A DNA stretch of 64,000 nt from Streptomyces sp. SA15 (GTDB lineage: Bacteria > Actinomycetota > Actinomycetes > Streptomycetales > Streptomycetaceae), in NCBI RefSeq assembly GCF_002291145.1, contig NZ_NTGE01000099.1, positions 62,001-126,000 on the forward strand. Reading direction: 5' to 3'. The position numbers and the translations under genes are program-made. Within the stretch, counting starts at the first letter, position 1. Every line of letters starts with the position of its first letter. Below, piece after piece: positions 40,835-48,916 of the stretch. The notes beneath the pieces are model-generated. The model was not told where the DNA came from. It did no database searches and saw only the letters and a list, made by a program, of their open reading frames with translations.

Positions 40835-41485
40835 TTGGCCTGTGACCTGTGGCTGGTGCCGCTTGTGGACGTGTTGTGCCACACCCCGGACAACCCGTTC
40901 GCCGAGGAACTCGCGCAGTACAACAAGGTGCTCGCCGAGGCCGGGCTCCCGCCGGTGCCGGTGTACCAGTACATGCCGGGGCTGTCCGGCGAGGTCGCCC
41001 CGGTGGCGGGCTTCGACTACGACGCGCTGCACTTCCTGCGCCGTGCCTATCTGCTGCAGGTGTGCGGGCTGCCGGTGACGCCGGTGGACGAACTGGGCGG
41101 CGACTACGAGCAGTTGCTGGAGATGTTCGAGGCGACGGCCCAGCAGTCGCACCTCGTCTGGCACTACGACCACGCGGGCGCGTACGTCCCCGTCGACTTC
41201 CCGCACCCCCTCTCCAACGACGAACTCCTCGCGGGCGGCGGCCCGTTGGGCTCCTCCCAGACGCTGTTGCGGGAACTGGAGTTCGTGGCCCCCTCGCTCG
41301 GCATCGACCCGGCCAACCCCCCGGCACCGCCGGACGCTCCGCTGGGCCCCACGGAGCTGGAGGAGCCTGCCGTACCCGCGCCCTACGACCCGAGCCCGTT
41401 CTCCCGCGAGCGGCACGTGTGGCTGGGGCTGCATGCGGCGGCTACGCGGAGTCTGGCGCAGGGGTCGATGATCATCTTCAGCTGA
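40835..41485 (+). CDS. Conserved hypothetical protein
   Basis: This 216-residue cytosolic protein starts with TTG, with GAGGAG about 8 nt upstream. It contains LVPLVDVLCHTPDNPFAEEL, FDYDALHFLRRAYLLQVCGL, WHYDHAGAYVPVDFPHPLSN and VWLGLHAAATRSLAQGSMII. No catalytic motif or domain is recognised. Its place after the class III aminotransferase and GntR genes suggests it belongs to the same functional group in Streptomyces. A hairpin terminator follows. Confidence 0.75.
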   Translation: MACDLWLVPLVDVLCHTPDNPFAEELAQYNKVLAEAGLPPVPVYQYMPGLSGEVAPVAGFDYDALHFLRRAYLLQVCGLPVTPVDELGGDYEQLLEMFEATAQQSHLVWHYDHAGAYVPVDFPHPLSNDELLAGGGPLGSSQTLLRELEFVAPSLGIDPANPPAPPDAPLGPTELEEPAVPAPYDPSPFSRERHVWLGLHAAATRSLAQGSMIIFS

Positions 41486-41523
41486 CCGGCACGTCTTCGG
41501 CCGAAGGGCCCGGAGTACGCGTG

Positions 41524-41550
41524 GAGGGCGCCCGCCGAGCGAGCGCCCTC
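41524..41550. terminator. Hairpin between convergent genes
   Basis: GAGGGCGC and GCGCCCTC form an 8-bp perfect stem with an 11-nt loop, 38 bp after the conserved hypothetical gene and just beyond the end of the PIN-like gene. It can serve both directions. Confidence 0.7.
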
Positions 41551-41557
41551 ACTCGGC

Positions 41558-41971
41558 TCAGCGCTGGTGAGGCAGCCTGATCGTGCGTACGAGGGGCATG
41601 TCGGCGTACCTGTCGGGGTCGACGGTCACGACGTGCCGACCATCCGGCCAGTCGACCGTCGGCCGGGACAGGTGGATGGCGTGGCCGAGCCGCCACTCCA
41701 CGCCGTCGCGCAGCAGGGCGCCTACCGTGGACGCACCCGCGAAGTCCAGCTCGACGATCTCGACGGCGGGCAGAGCGCCTACGTGCTCGGCTAGGCCCTT
41801 ACGCATACCGTCCGCGGCCGCCAGGCAGAGCGCGGGAACGTAGACGTGCCGTGTGGGCCCGTGCTCGGTGTTCGCGACGAACTGCGAGGCGAGCGAGTTC
41901 CCCGACCCGAGGGCCAGCAGGGCCGACTCGTCGAACACGACGCCGGTCGACCCCGGCCGTGCCGCGCTCAC
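41558..41971 (-). CDS. PIN-like toxin (VapC-type)
   Basis: This 137-residue protein has a PIN-like pattern: VVFDESALLALGSGNSLASQ with the first acidic residue, YVPALCLAAADG, VELDFAGASTVGALLRDGVE, and a late acidic patch, VVTVDPDRYAD. It is a small version of the fold, and one of the four usual acids is not clear, so activity is uncertain. Start GTG overlaps the stop of the upstream antitoxin gene (GTGA, 41968-41971). VapC toxins are Mg-dependent RNases that cut tRNA or rRNA. Confidence 0.75.
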   Translation of the reverse strand: MSAARPGSTGVVFDESALLALGSGNSLASQFVANTEHGPTRHVYVPALCLAAADGMRKGLAEHVGALPAVEIVELDFAGASTVGALLRDGVEWRLGHAIHLSRPTVDWPDGRHVVTVDPDRYADMPLVRTIRLPHQR

Positions 41972-42231
41972 AGGCTGTCCACGGGCCGACCGGCCTCAAG
42001 GTCCTGCCAGACCTTCTCCACCCTGTCGTGGTCCTCGTCCGTGAGCGTCACACCGAAGTGCGTCTCGCAGTACGCCTTGGTCTCCTCGTACCGCTTCCGC
42101 AACTCCTCCTGCGTGGGCGTGGCTCCGGCCAGCTCGGCGATCAGGTCACGCATGGTCATGCCGCGCTCGCGGGCGAGCACCATGAGGCGGTCACGGACAG
42201 CAGGGTCGACCTTGACGGTAGTGTCAGCCAT
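41968..42231 (-). CDS. RHH antitoxin (VapB-type)
   Basis: This 87-residue protein starts ADTTVKVDPAVRDRLMVLAR then ERGMTMRDLIAEL, a ribbon-helix-helix DNA-binding fold. An acidic helical tail (ELRKRYEETKAYCETHFGV) would cover the toxin. The ATG at 42231 is favoured over 42285 because the RHH strand begins there. A good -10 and a palindromic operator sit directly upstream. It overlaps the toxin gene by 4 bp. Confidence 0.85.
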   Translation of the reverse strand: MADTTVKVDPAVRDRLMVLARERGMTMRDLIAELAGATPTQEELRKRYEETKAYCETHFGVTLTDEDHDRVEKVWQDLEAGRPVDSL

Positions 42232-42238
42232 AACGGCA

Positions 42239-42255
42239 GTATACCTGCGGTATAC
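42239..42255. promoter_or_regulatory. Perfect palindromic operator on the antitoxin promoter
   Basis: GTATACC-TGC-GGTATAC is a perfect 7-bp inverted repeat. On the minus strand the motif TATACT (42243-42238) makes a good -10 only 6 nt before the antitoxin ATG, so the mRNA would be leaderless and the operator would cover the -10. This is a standard self-repression design for an RHH antitoxin. Confidence 0.7.
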
Positions 42256-42351
42256 CGTCTCGGTCCGTTCGAGCAATGCGGTCATCGCGTTCCTCTCGGT
42301 TGGGTTGACCCGACGGCACGGGCGTGCGGCCGGGAGTCTCTGTGGTCGGGC

Positions 42352-43182
42352 CTACGCGGGCGCCGCCTGCCCCCTCAGCAGCGCACGGGCGATCGCCCCG
42401 CCCCGCCGCGCGGCCTCGCGGTACGCCGAGGCGCCGGGCTTGCGGAGGTCGACCTCGACGGTCGTGACCGGTTCGGTCGCGCTCGCCCCGGCCGGGCGTT
42501 TGCGGCGCAGGCGGTTCTCGACGATGGCGGCGGCCGAGTACATGCGGCGTGGCAGGCCATCGGTCAGGGCCGCCCGGATCTGGGTGCTGCTAGCGCCCGC
42601 CTCCCACCACTCCTCCACCAGCGGCGCGAGCACAGCGCCTCGGCGGCGCCGAGGGTGAGCCGGGGTTTCGGTGCGGCCGAGTGAGCCGAGGAGCTTGGCG
42701 GCGAGCGCGGTGCGCTCGCCCACGGCGGCCTCTGGCTGCGGATCCGGCTCGGCCGGAGGCGGCGGGGAGGGAGGTTCTTGTTCCCCGGTCTTTTCTCCCG
42801 AAGGGAGATCGCCCGACGGGGCGATCTCCGACTCGCCGGAGGCCAGGTTCTGGGCTTCTGGGGATTCCCCCGTGGGTGGCTCGTCCTCGTACGGAGTGTC
42901 GAACACCTCGTAGACGGTGGAGAGTTGGCCCGTCTCCCTGCTCTTGCGCACAACCCGCCGCAGATACCGCGATTCCTCCAGCTCATGCAGGGCGGCGGCG
43001 ATCCGCGCCCGCCCCTCCTTGCGCTGATCGGCGAGCGTGCGAATGGTGACGCGGGCCTCGTTCGGGAGACTCAATAGGTACGTCAGTACGCCGACCGCGC
43101 ACCAGGAGATGCTCCGGTCGCGGAGGAGAGCGTTGGAGAAGACGGAAAAGGCGCGCGTGGGCGTCGTACGATGAATGCGCAT
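42352..43182 (-). CDS. Helix-turn-helix domain-containing protein
   Basis: This 276-residue protein has an N-terminal winged-helix domain: TRAFSVFSNALLRDRSISWC, VLTYLLSLPNEARVTIRTLA and RARIAAALHELEESRYLRRV. A Pro/Glu/Ser-rich linker (about 115-165) leads to a C-terminal helical region with LVEEWWEAGASSTQIRAALT. Similar proteins are numerous in Streptomyces, often near DUF397 or integrated elements; targets are unknown. The start at ATG 43182 is set by the family start. The longer open frame upstream is non-coding. A conserved-looking hairpin lies in its leader. Confidence 0.8.
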   Translation of the reverse strand: MRIHRTTPTRAFSVFSNALLRDRSISWCAVGVLTYLLSLPNEARVTIRTLADQRKEGRARIAAALHELEESRYLRRVVRKSRETGQLSTVYEVFDTPYEDEPPTGESPEAQNLASGESEIAPSGDLPSGEKTGEQEPPSPPPPAEPDPQPEAAVGERTALAAKLLGSLGRTETPAHPRRRRGAVLAPLVEEWWEAGASSTQIRAALTDGLPRRMYSAAAIVENRLRRKRPAGASATEPVTTVEVDLRKPGASAYREAARRGGAIARALLRGQAAPA

Positions 43183-43207
43183 CGGGAGGTGTTGCTCCTG
43201 CTGTCGA

Positions 43208-43236
43208 GCCCCCGGGTGTTGGCGCACCGCGGGGGC
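43208..43236 (-). ncRNA. Leader hairpin upstream of the HTH gene
   Basis: The leader RNA can form a 7-bp G/C stem, a 1-nt bulge and an inner GGTG/CACC stem around a CGCCAA loop. It ends 26 nt before the gene start. It may be a cis-acting element, or simply a terminator of upstream transcription. Confidence 0.4.
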
Positions 43237-43416
43237 GTTTCCTTGTTGGCGTGACTCTATGGGCACGCAGAGCGACGAGCGCAAGCTGGAACCGGGGTTT
43301 TCCAGGCGGGAGTTGGCGTTCTTCACTCGGGCGAGTGAAGGGCGGCTCGCAGCAGGAGCGTGTGGACGCGGTGGTCCGGGTTCGTGAGGCGGTAACGCCA
43401 AGTCAGCGGCGGCCAT

Positions 43417-43629
43417 GTGACGGCCCATATCGCAGCGGGCGCGGAGCGGGACAGCACCACCCTGGCCGTCCTCACCACGGCACTCCGCTACGCCCTCACT
43501 CCGCCCGCGGACTCCTCGGATCCGGCGGAACGCGCCACGATCGACGCCCGCTTGAGTACGGCCGTACACCTCTGCCTCGGCGCCTCGTCGGCCTGCCCGC
43601 CCCCGTGTCAGCCGCAGGACGTGCGGTAG
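43417..43629 (+). CDS. Small hypothetical ORF, tail overlaps the caspase-STAND gene
   Basis: This 70-residue ORF (starting TAHIAAGAERDSTTLAVLTT, with RYALTPPADSSDPAERATID) has a GTG start and no clear ribosome site. Its last 22 bp overlap the end of the convergent caspase-STAND gene. The helical, Ala-rich character and codon use are compatible with a real protein, but I recognise no family. It may be chance. Confidence 0.3.
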   Translation: MTAHIAAGAERDSTTLAVLTTALRYALTPPADSSDPAERATIDARLSTAVHLCLGASSACPPPCQPQDVR

Positions 43630-46600
43630 GACAGGTGCGGGAACAGGCGTTTCCACTGGTCTTCGGAGACGCTCAGGGGAAGAGAGTCACACAGGGCCTC
43701 GTAGAGGCGGTCGGCGTCGAGGTCGAGTCCGAAGGTCCGCGGCCCCGGCAGCGCGGTCCGTGTGTCGTTGACGCTGACGGCCAGCCAGCGGCGGTCCTGC
43801 GGTGAGGCTGCCGGTGGCACCCGTACGGCGCCCGCGTTCTCCAAGGTGAGGAGTTCGGGAGTGCGCCATTGCCCATTCTGCCCGACGGACCAGACGCGGT
43901 ACGGCTCACTCGTCACCGCGTAGCGGCCGTCGGCGGTGATGTCGATCGACGTGGTCTCGCCGTCGAACCGTAGGACGTCGTGCTTCTTCCGGGGATCAGA
44001 GGGGTTGGTGACGTCCCAGAACTCGACGGTTCCGTCCTTGAGCGCTGCCGCCAACTCCCCTTTGCCCGTGGGGTGGTATCCGCCCGGGGCGGCAGGGAGA
44101 CGGCTGCCCCGGACGGGCTGCGCAGGCCGGGAGAGGTCATAGAGCCGCATGTTGTCCCCCGCTTCCTCGGTCATGAGCAACTGGGACGAGTCCACGTACC
44201 CCGCGCCCTCCATCGCCGCCGCCCAGACGATCTGCCCGCCCTTGCGGGGCCGGGCGGGGTCGGAGACGTCCCAGAACCTGATGTCCTGTCCCGCCTCCAC
44301 CGTCGCCAGGGTCTGCGAACCGGCGAACCACAGGCTCCCGGTATCGAAGAGGCCGCCGCTCGCCCGTGCCGGGACCGTGCCCCGGTGGACGGGCTTCGCC
44401 GGATCCCGGATGTCCCACAGGGCGATGGTGGGCTCTTCCCGCGAGCCCACCGCGAGAAGGCGGCCGTCGGGACTCACCGCGGCCTGCGGGACATCGGCGG
44501 TGAGCGGGATGCTGCCGCCCTTCTTCGGCGGCCCGTCGGAGTCGAACTCCCAGAGCTGGAAGGTGTGACCCAGCCCCTCGGTCCAGTAGTGCGCCAGGAG
44601 CACGGGCGTCTCGCGCCTGGTCAGGAAGTACCTCGCCTCCCACCCCTTCGGCAACGTGTACCGGACCTTCGGTTCGCGGAGGTCGCTGACATCCCACACC
44701 TGTGTCGTGACCGCGTCTTCCTCGTTGTCACGCCTGGTGATGACGAATCTGCCGTCGGCGCTGAACGGGCCGGTCCCCGCCTCGTACCCGGTGGGCACGG
44801 TGCCCTCGAGCGTGGGCGCCCAGGCCCGGTGGGGCCACAGCCGCACCTCTCCGCCCACCTCGCCGGCCGCCAGATACTGGCTGTCCGGGCTGTAGGCGAC
44901 CGACTGCGCCGGTTCGCCCGACGGCAGAACGTCATTGCCGAGCATGCTGCCGTCCACCAGATCCGGCACCTTCGCGGGCATCTCGGATCGCTGAACGCCG
45001 TGCCCCCTGTCCGCTCCCGCGAGGAACCTGCCGTCCCCGCTGAAGACGAGCGACGGAATACCGTCGTCGCCGTCGCCCCAGTAGTCCCGATACTCCTCCG
45101 CGACCACACGCCGCAGTTCCCTGCCGCCCTTCATCTCCCACCATGCGATCTTCCCCTCCGCGCCGACCGCGACGACCAGGTCGCGCCGGGGATGAGCCGC
45201 GACCGCCATGACCGTGTCGGCGCGTTCCGTGTCCCGCAGCGCGGGCCGGTCCGGATCGCTCACGTCCCACAGCCGCACCTGTGCGCTACCGCTCCCCGGC
45301 TCTTCGTTGCCGTTGCCCGTGATCAGGTGGCGCCCGTCCCGGGTGAACGCCAGCGAGATCAACTCCACCTCGGCCACCGTCCGCTGCGCCCGCAGTGCGG
45401 GATGCGCGGGGTCGCTCACGTTCCACAGCCGCAGCCGTCCCTTCTCGCTGCCCGCCGCGAGCGTCCTGCCGTCCGCGCTGAACGCCAGGGTGAACGTCGT
45501 GCCTCCGCCGATGCGCAGCCCCGACAGGCGCTTCGGGTTCTTCGGGTCCGCGGTGTCCCACAACGTCAGTTCGTCCGCCGACTGCGCGGCCAGCAGACGC
45601 GAGCGCGGGTGGTAGGCGATGGCCCCGGAGCTGTCCAGCGTGAACCGGCCCGCCTCCACCGGAACGGCCGGCTCGGACAGGTCCCACAGCTGGATCCGGC
45701 CACCGCGATGGCTGACGGCCAGGACCTCGCCGTCCGGGCTGTAGGCGAGGTTGAGCACCGGCTTTCGGTGCGGGACCGCAGGGGCGAGGTGGATCGGCGC
45801 GATCGTCGTCGCCGCCGCGTACAGGCTGGAGCGGGTCTCCGGTGTCGCGGCGGTGCGGTACGCGGCCAGGCTGAGGCGGAGGGCGGTCTGCGGGTCGCGT
45901 TCGCGCATGGTGTCGGCCTGGTTGGCCAGTTCCCTGGCGATCAGGCCGGCTTCGCGGCTCGCCGCCTGCCCGTTCTCGTAGGACGCCCAGCCGAAGAGCG
46001 AGGCGGCCACCAGAAACAGAGCCGAAAGCCCGGCGATCCACGCCCGGGTGACGAAGCGTCTGCGCCGTTGCGCCCGGTCGCTGGCGGCGACGAAATCCCG
46101 TACCACCTGGCGGATGGGAACGCGTACGACCGCCGCCCCGGCCGCGATGGCCGCCCCGGGGACAGGCGCCCCGGCCGCAACCGCCGGCCCGATCCCCGGG
46201 GCTGCATGGGTCTCCGGGGCTGCATGGGTCCCCGGGGCTGTCTGGGCCACTTGAGGCGCATCGGCTGCTTCGGCCGCCTGGGCTGCTTCGGCCCTCTGGG
46301 CCACCTGAGCCCCATGGGCCTGCCGAGCCCCGTGGGCTGCCGGAGCCACTTGGGCTGCCCGAGCTACTTGGGCTGCCCGAGCCGCCTGAACCTCGTCCGC
46401 CGTGAGCTTCTTCGCCTCCTCGAGGGCCGCACCATCGTAGAGACCGCTCGGCTCGCGTCCTGCCTCGTCCCAGCCCTCCGCCGCCGCGGTCAGCCGTCGC
46501 AGCCGGAGCAGGTCGTCACGTACCTCGTCGATCCATCCGCTCAGCCTCCTCCACGCGTGCAGCAGCGAGTCATGGCCGAGCCGTGCCCCGCCCTCCTCGT

Positions 46601-48422
46601 CCACTACGACCAGCCGGGCGTCCGCGAGCCTGCGCAGCAACTCCTCGCTGCCCGCCAGTTCCTGCGGCGGCACGCGGCGGCGCATCAGCCGTCCCTCGCC
46701 GTCGGCCACATGGACCATCGCGAGCAGCAGGCTCCGCAGGTCCCTCCGGCCGGTCTCGTCGAGACCGGCGTAGATCTCGTCGGCGGCCCGGGCCACCGCG
46801 TCCCGTATGCCTCCGGCGTCGCGGTATCCGGCGTACGTGAGCGTCGTCCCCCGCCGTCGCAGCCAGATCTCCCGCAGGGCGTAGGCCAGGAAGGGCAGCG
46901 CGGCGGCGTCACCGCCGGTGTGCCGCTCCTCGTTCACGTCCCGCCGCAGGAGCCGCGGTACGCCTTCCTCCCACCGCAGGCCCGCGTACTCGGCCGGGCC
47001 CGTGATCGCGGCCTCGATCTCCGCGTCGCTCAGCGCGGGCACGGCGAAGTGGCCCTTGCGCACGAGGGGCGCCAGGCGGGGATCGCTCAGGGCGTCGCCG
47101 TAGTAGTCGGCGCGCAGCGCCAGGACGAGTCGCGGGCCGTCCGCGTCGTCCGCTCCCGCCGCGGTGAGCGCGGCGGCGAAACGCTCCCTTTCGGCGTCGT
47201 CCGAGCAGAGCGTGAAGTACTCCTCGAGCTGGTCGACGACGAGGACGCGCGGCGCCCGCCCGGCCGAGGGCGCGGGGCGGCTGAAGCGCCCCTGTTCCAG
47301 ATCCCGTACGACGTCGGAAGGCGCCCTGCCCACCGCCGCCGCCCACGCCTCGGCCAGCGCCCGGAACGGCCGCTCACCCGGCGCGGACACCATCCGCACG
47401 GGCCCGAGCCCCGCCCGCAGTGCGGCCACGCTCAGCCCCGCCCGCAGCAGCGAGGACTTCCCGACCCCCGACGGCCCCACCAGGACCACCGGCTCACCGG
47501 GCCGTGCCTGCTCGACCCGCTGGAGCAGCTCTTCGGTCAACTCCTCCCGGCCGAAGAAGAGATGGTGCTGTTCGGGCAGGAACGGGAGGATGCCGGGATA
47601 GGGACAGACGGCGTCCGTGTCCGGGGCGTCGGCCTCCGTCGAGCCGTCGGCCGTCACCGGGGTGTACCGGTGGTTGACGGCGAGGGTCAGCTCCGCCATG
47701 CGCGCGGTGCCGCCGCCGTAGGGACGCGCCGCGCTGCCCTGGAGCCGCTGGTCGAGCAGCCGGTAGAGGCTGCCCAGCGTCAGCCACTTCGGGCCGCCCG
47801 CGTCGCCCTCCCGCAGCAGGCGCAGCAACTCGCCGCTGAAGAGGGTGTGCTCCGCGCCCTGCGGGGCGTACGCCAGGGCGCCCCGCATCGCGGACGCGAG
47901 CAGATAACTGCCGTCGGGCCGCGCACCGCCGAACGGGTCCGTGGCGGGCGGCCGGGCCGGCTCCTGCGCGCTTCCCGCGAAACAGCAGTCGAGGATCACG
48001 ACCGGGTCCGCGGCGGCGTCGCTCAGATAGCGTTCGACCTCGGTGTAGGGCACGGAGTGCGCCGTGTCGGTCTGCGACTTGGTCGTCGCCGTCGCCAGAT
48101 ACAGCCGCTGGCCGGGTCCGCGCAGCCCGTGTCCGACGAAGTAGAAGAGAACCGTTCCGCCCTCGTACCGCTCCTGAGTGGGCTCGGCCCGCTCGACGGC
48201 CGCCGCCAGCGCCTCCAGGACATCGCTCGGTGACTTCGGGTCGGTGAGCAGCGTGACCCGGTCGCCCATACCGCACACCGTGCTCAGCGCCTCGGCCAGG
48301 GCCCGCGCCGACCGTACGGCTGACGGCAGTCCGGGCAGCAGCTGCCCGGGGTGGGTCGCCGTACCGACCACCACGGCGTGGCAGCCGGCCCCCGCCACAT
48401 CCGGTCTCCCCCGTACGGGCAT
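43608..48422 (-). CDS. Caspase-nSTAND1-WD40 conflict-system protein
   Basis: This is a 1604-residue multidomain protein. Residues 15-235 are a caspase-like protease with dyad H98 (FYFVGHG) and C147 (VILDCCFAG). The nSTAND1 NTPase starts at CPYPGILPF (about 272), with Walker A GPSGVGKSSLL and a Walker B-like VLVVDQLEEYF. A winged-helix-like region follows. Residues about 677-769 are a repetitive Ala/Gln/His/Pro stretch, then comes a membrane helix (AWIAGLSALFLVAASLFGW). About 13 degenerate WD repeats complete it. The tail WKRLFPHLSYRTSC matches the tail of the STAND protein at 2246-6253. It lies 2 bp after the EACC1 gene. Family knowledge suggests the propeller senses an invader, ATP-driven assembly activates the caspase, and the protease causes cell death or arrest. 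Confidence 0.9.
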   Translation of the reverse strand: MPVRGRPDVAGAGCHAVVVGTATHPGQLLPGLPSAVRSARALAEALSTVCGMGDRVTLLTDPKSPSDVLEALAAAVERAEPTQERYEGGTVLFYFVGHGLRGPGQRLYLATATTKSQTDTAHSVPYTEVERYLSDAAADPVVILDCCFAGSAQEPARPPATDPFGGARPDGSYLLASAMRGALAYAPQGAEHTLFSGELLRLLREGDAGGPKWLTLGSLYRLLDQRLQGSAARPYGGGTARMAELTLAVNHRYTPVTADGSTEADAPDTDAVCPYPGILPFLPEQHHLFFGREELTEELLQRVEQARPGEPVVLVGPSGVGKSSLLRAGLSVAALRAGLGPVRMVSAPGERPFRALAEAWAAAVGRAPSDVVRDLEQGRFSRPAPSAGRAPRVLVVDQLEEYFTLCSDDAERERFAAALTAAGADDADGPRLVLALRADYYGDALSDPRLAPLVRKGHFAVPALSDAEIEAAITGPAEYAGLRWEEGVPRLLRRDVNEERHTGGDAAALPFLAYALREIWLRRRGTTLTYAGYRDAGGIRDAVARAADEIYAGLDETGRRDLRSLLLAMVHVADGEGRLMRRRVPPQELAGSEELLRRLADARLVVVDEEGGARLGHDSLLHAWRRLSGWIDEVRDDLLRLRRLTAAAEGWDEAGREPSGLYDGAALEEAKKLTADEVQAARAAQVARAAQVAPAAHGARQAHGAQVAQRAEAAQAAEAADAPQVAQTAPGTHAAPETHAAPGIGPAVAAGAPVPGAAIAAGAAVVRVPIRQVVRDFVAASDRAQRRRRFVTRAWIAGLSALFLVAASLFGWASYENGQAASREAGLIARELANQADTMRERDPQTALRLSLAAYRTAATPETRSSLYAAATTIAPIHLAPAVPHRKPVLNLAYSPDGEVLAVSHRGGRIQLWDLSEPAVPVEAGRFTLDSSGAIAYHPRSRLLAAQSADELTLWDTADPKNPKRLSGLRIGGGTTFTLAFSADGRTLAAGSEKGRLRLWNVSDPAHPALRAQRTVAEVELISLAFTRDGRHLITGNGNEEPGSGSAQVRLWDVSDPDRPALRDTERADTVMAVAAHPRRDLVVAVGAEGKIAWWEMKGGRELRRVVAEEYRDYWGDGDDGIPSLVFSGDGRFLAGADRGHGVQRSEMPAKVPDLVDGSMLGNDVLPSGEPAQSVAYSPDSQYLAAGEVGGEVRLWPHRAWAPTLEGTVPTGYEAGTGPFSADGRFVITRRDNEEDAVTTQVWDVSDLREPKVRYTLPKGWEARYFLTRRETPVLLAHYWTEGLGHTFQLWEFDSDGPPKKGGSIPLTADVPQAAVSPDGRLLAVGSREEPTIALWDIRDPAKPVHRGTVPARASGGLFDTGSLWFAGSQTLATVEAGQDIRFWDVSDPARPRKGGQIVWAAAMEGAGYVDSSQLLMTEEAGDNMRLYDLSRPAQPVRGSRLPAAPGGYHPTGKGELAAALKDGTVEFWDVTNPSDPRKKHDVLRFDGETTSIDITADGRYAVTSEPYRVWSVGQNGQWRTPELLTLENAGAVRVPPAASPQDRRWLAVSVNDTRTALPGPRTFGLDLDADRLYEALCDSLPLSVSEDQWKRLFPHLSYRTSCG
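46119..46395 (-). repeat. Low-complexity Ala/Gln/His repeat stretch inside the caspase-STAND gene
   Basis: The DNA repeats short in-frame units that encode AQVARAAQVA, GAQVAQRAEAAQAAEAAD and HAAPETHAAPG-like strings. It joins the NTPase half to the membrane helix and looks like slippage expansion kept in frame. Confidence 0.6.
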
Positions 48423-48424
48423 GA

Positions 48425-48826
48425 TCAGCCGGCCTCGGGCGTCCGGCCCGCCCGCTCCTGCCGAATCGCCTCCGCGACCTTTTCGGCCAGTTCACTGGTG
48501 CCCTCGGCGGTCAGACCCCGCACCTTCTCGGAGGAGACCACGACCTGCGTACCGTCCGGCAGCGTAATGGTGACGGTCTGGTTGCCGCGGCGGTTCTGCA
48601 GCCATACCACGACGGCCGCTCCCACAGCCGCCGTCGGGCCGCCGGGGGCCAGCAGCAGCGAGATCAGTTCTCCCAGCGCGCCCATGGCTCCGCCCGGCGG
48701 CGCGGCGGGAGCCTCCCGGCGGACGAAGGCGCGCAGCTCCGGGTCCTGGCGCAGCCATCTGTACAGATCATCCGCAGCCCCGACGCCGTCCCCGCTCCCG
48801 GCGTCCACGGCCAGTGTGACTCTCAC
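48425..48826 (-). CDS. EACC1-type small membrane protein of a conflict system
   Basis: This 133-residue protein has a beta-rich start (RVTLAVDAGSGDGV), a helix (DDLYRWLRQDPELRAFVRRE), one membrane segment (LISLLLAPGGPTAAVGAAVV) and a strand pair, QTVTITLPDGTQVVVSSEKV. This is the pattern of effector-associated constant component EACC1, described by the Aravind group as a companion of caspase, trypsin and STAND conflict proteins. It is directly upstream of the caspase-STAND gene with only 2 bp between them, so the two are one unit. Its mechanism is unknown. Confidence 0.8.
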   Translation of the reverse strand: MRVTLAVDAGSGDGVGAADDLYRWLRQDPELRAFVRREAPAAPPGGAMGALGELISLLLAPGGPTAAVGAAVVVWLQNRRGNQTVTITLPDGTQVVVSSEKVRGLTAEGTSELAEKVAEAIRQERAGRTPEAG

Positions 48827-48916
48827 CTCTGCCCCTTCCGAGCCCCCGCGTGTTCCTGTGTCTCAACTCTCGGGTCAGAAGCGAAAGTTGGCAATAAGCA
48901 ACGGCGGTATCAGCGG

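Noticed and set aside
46119..46395. Short repeats that at first look like a CRISPR-like array
   Set aside because: They are in-frame codon repeats within the caspase-STAND gene, without constant spacers or cas genes.
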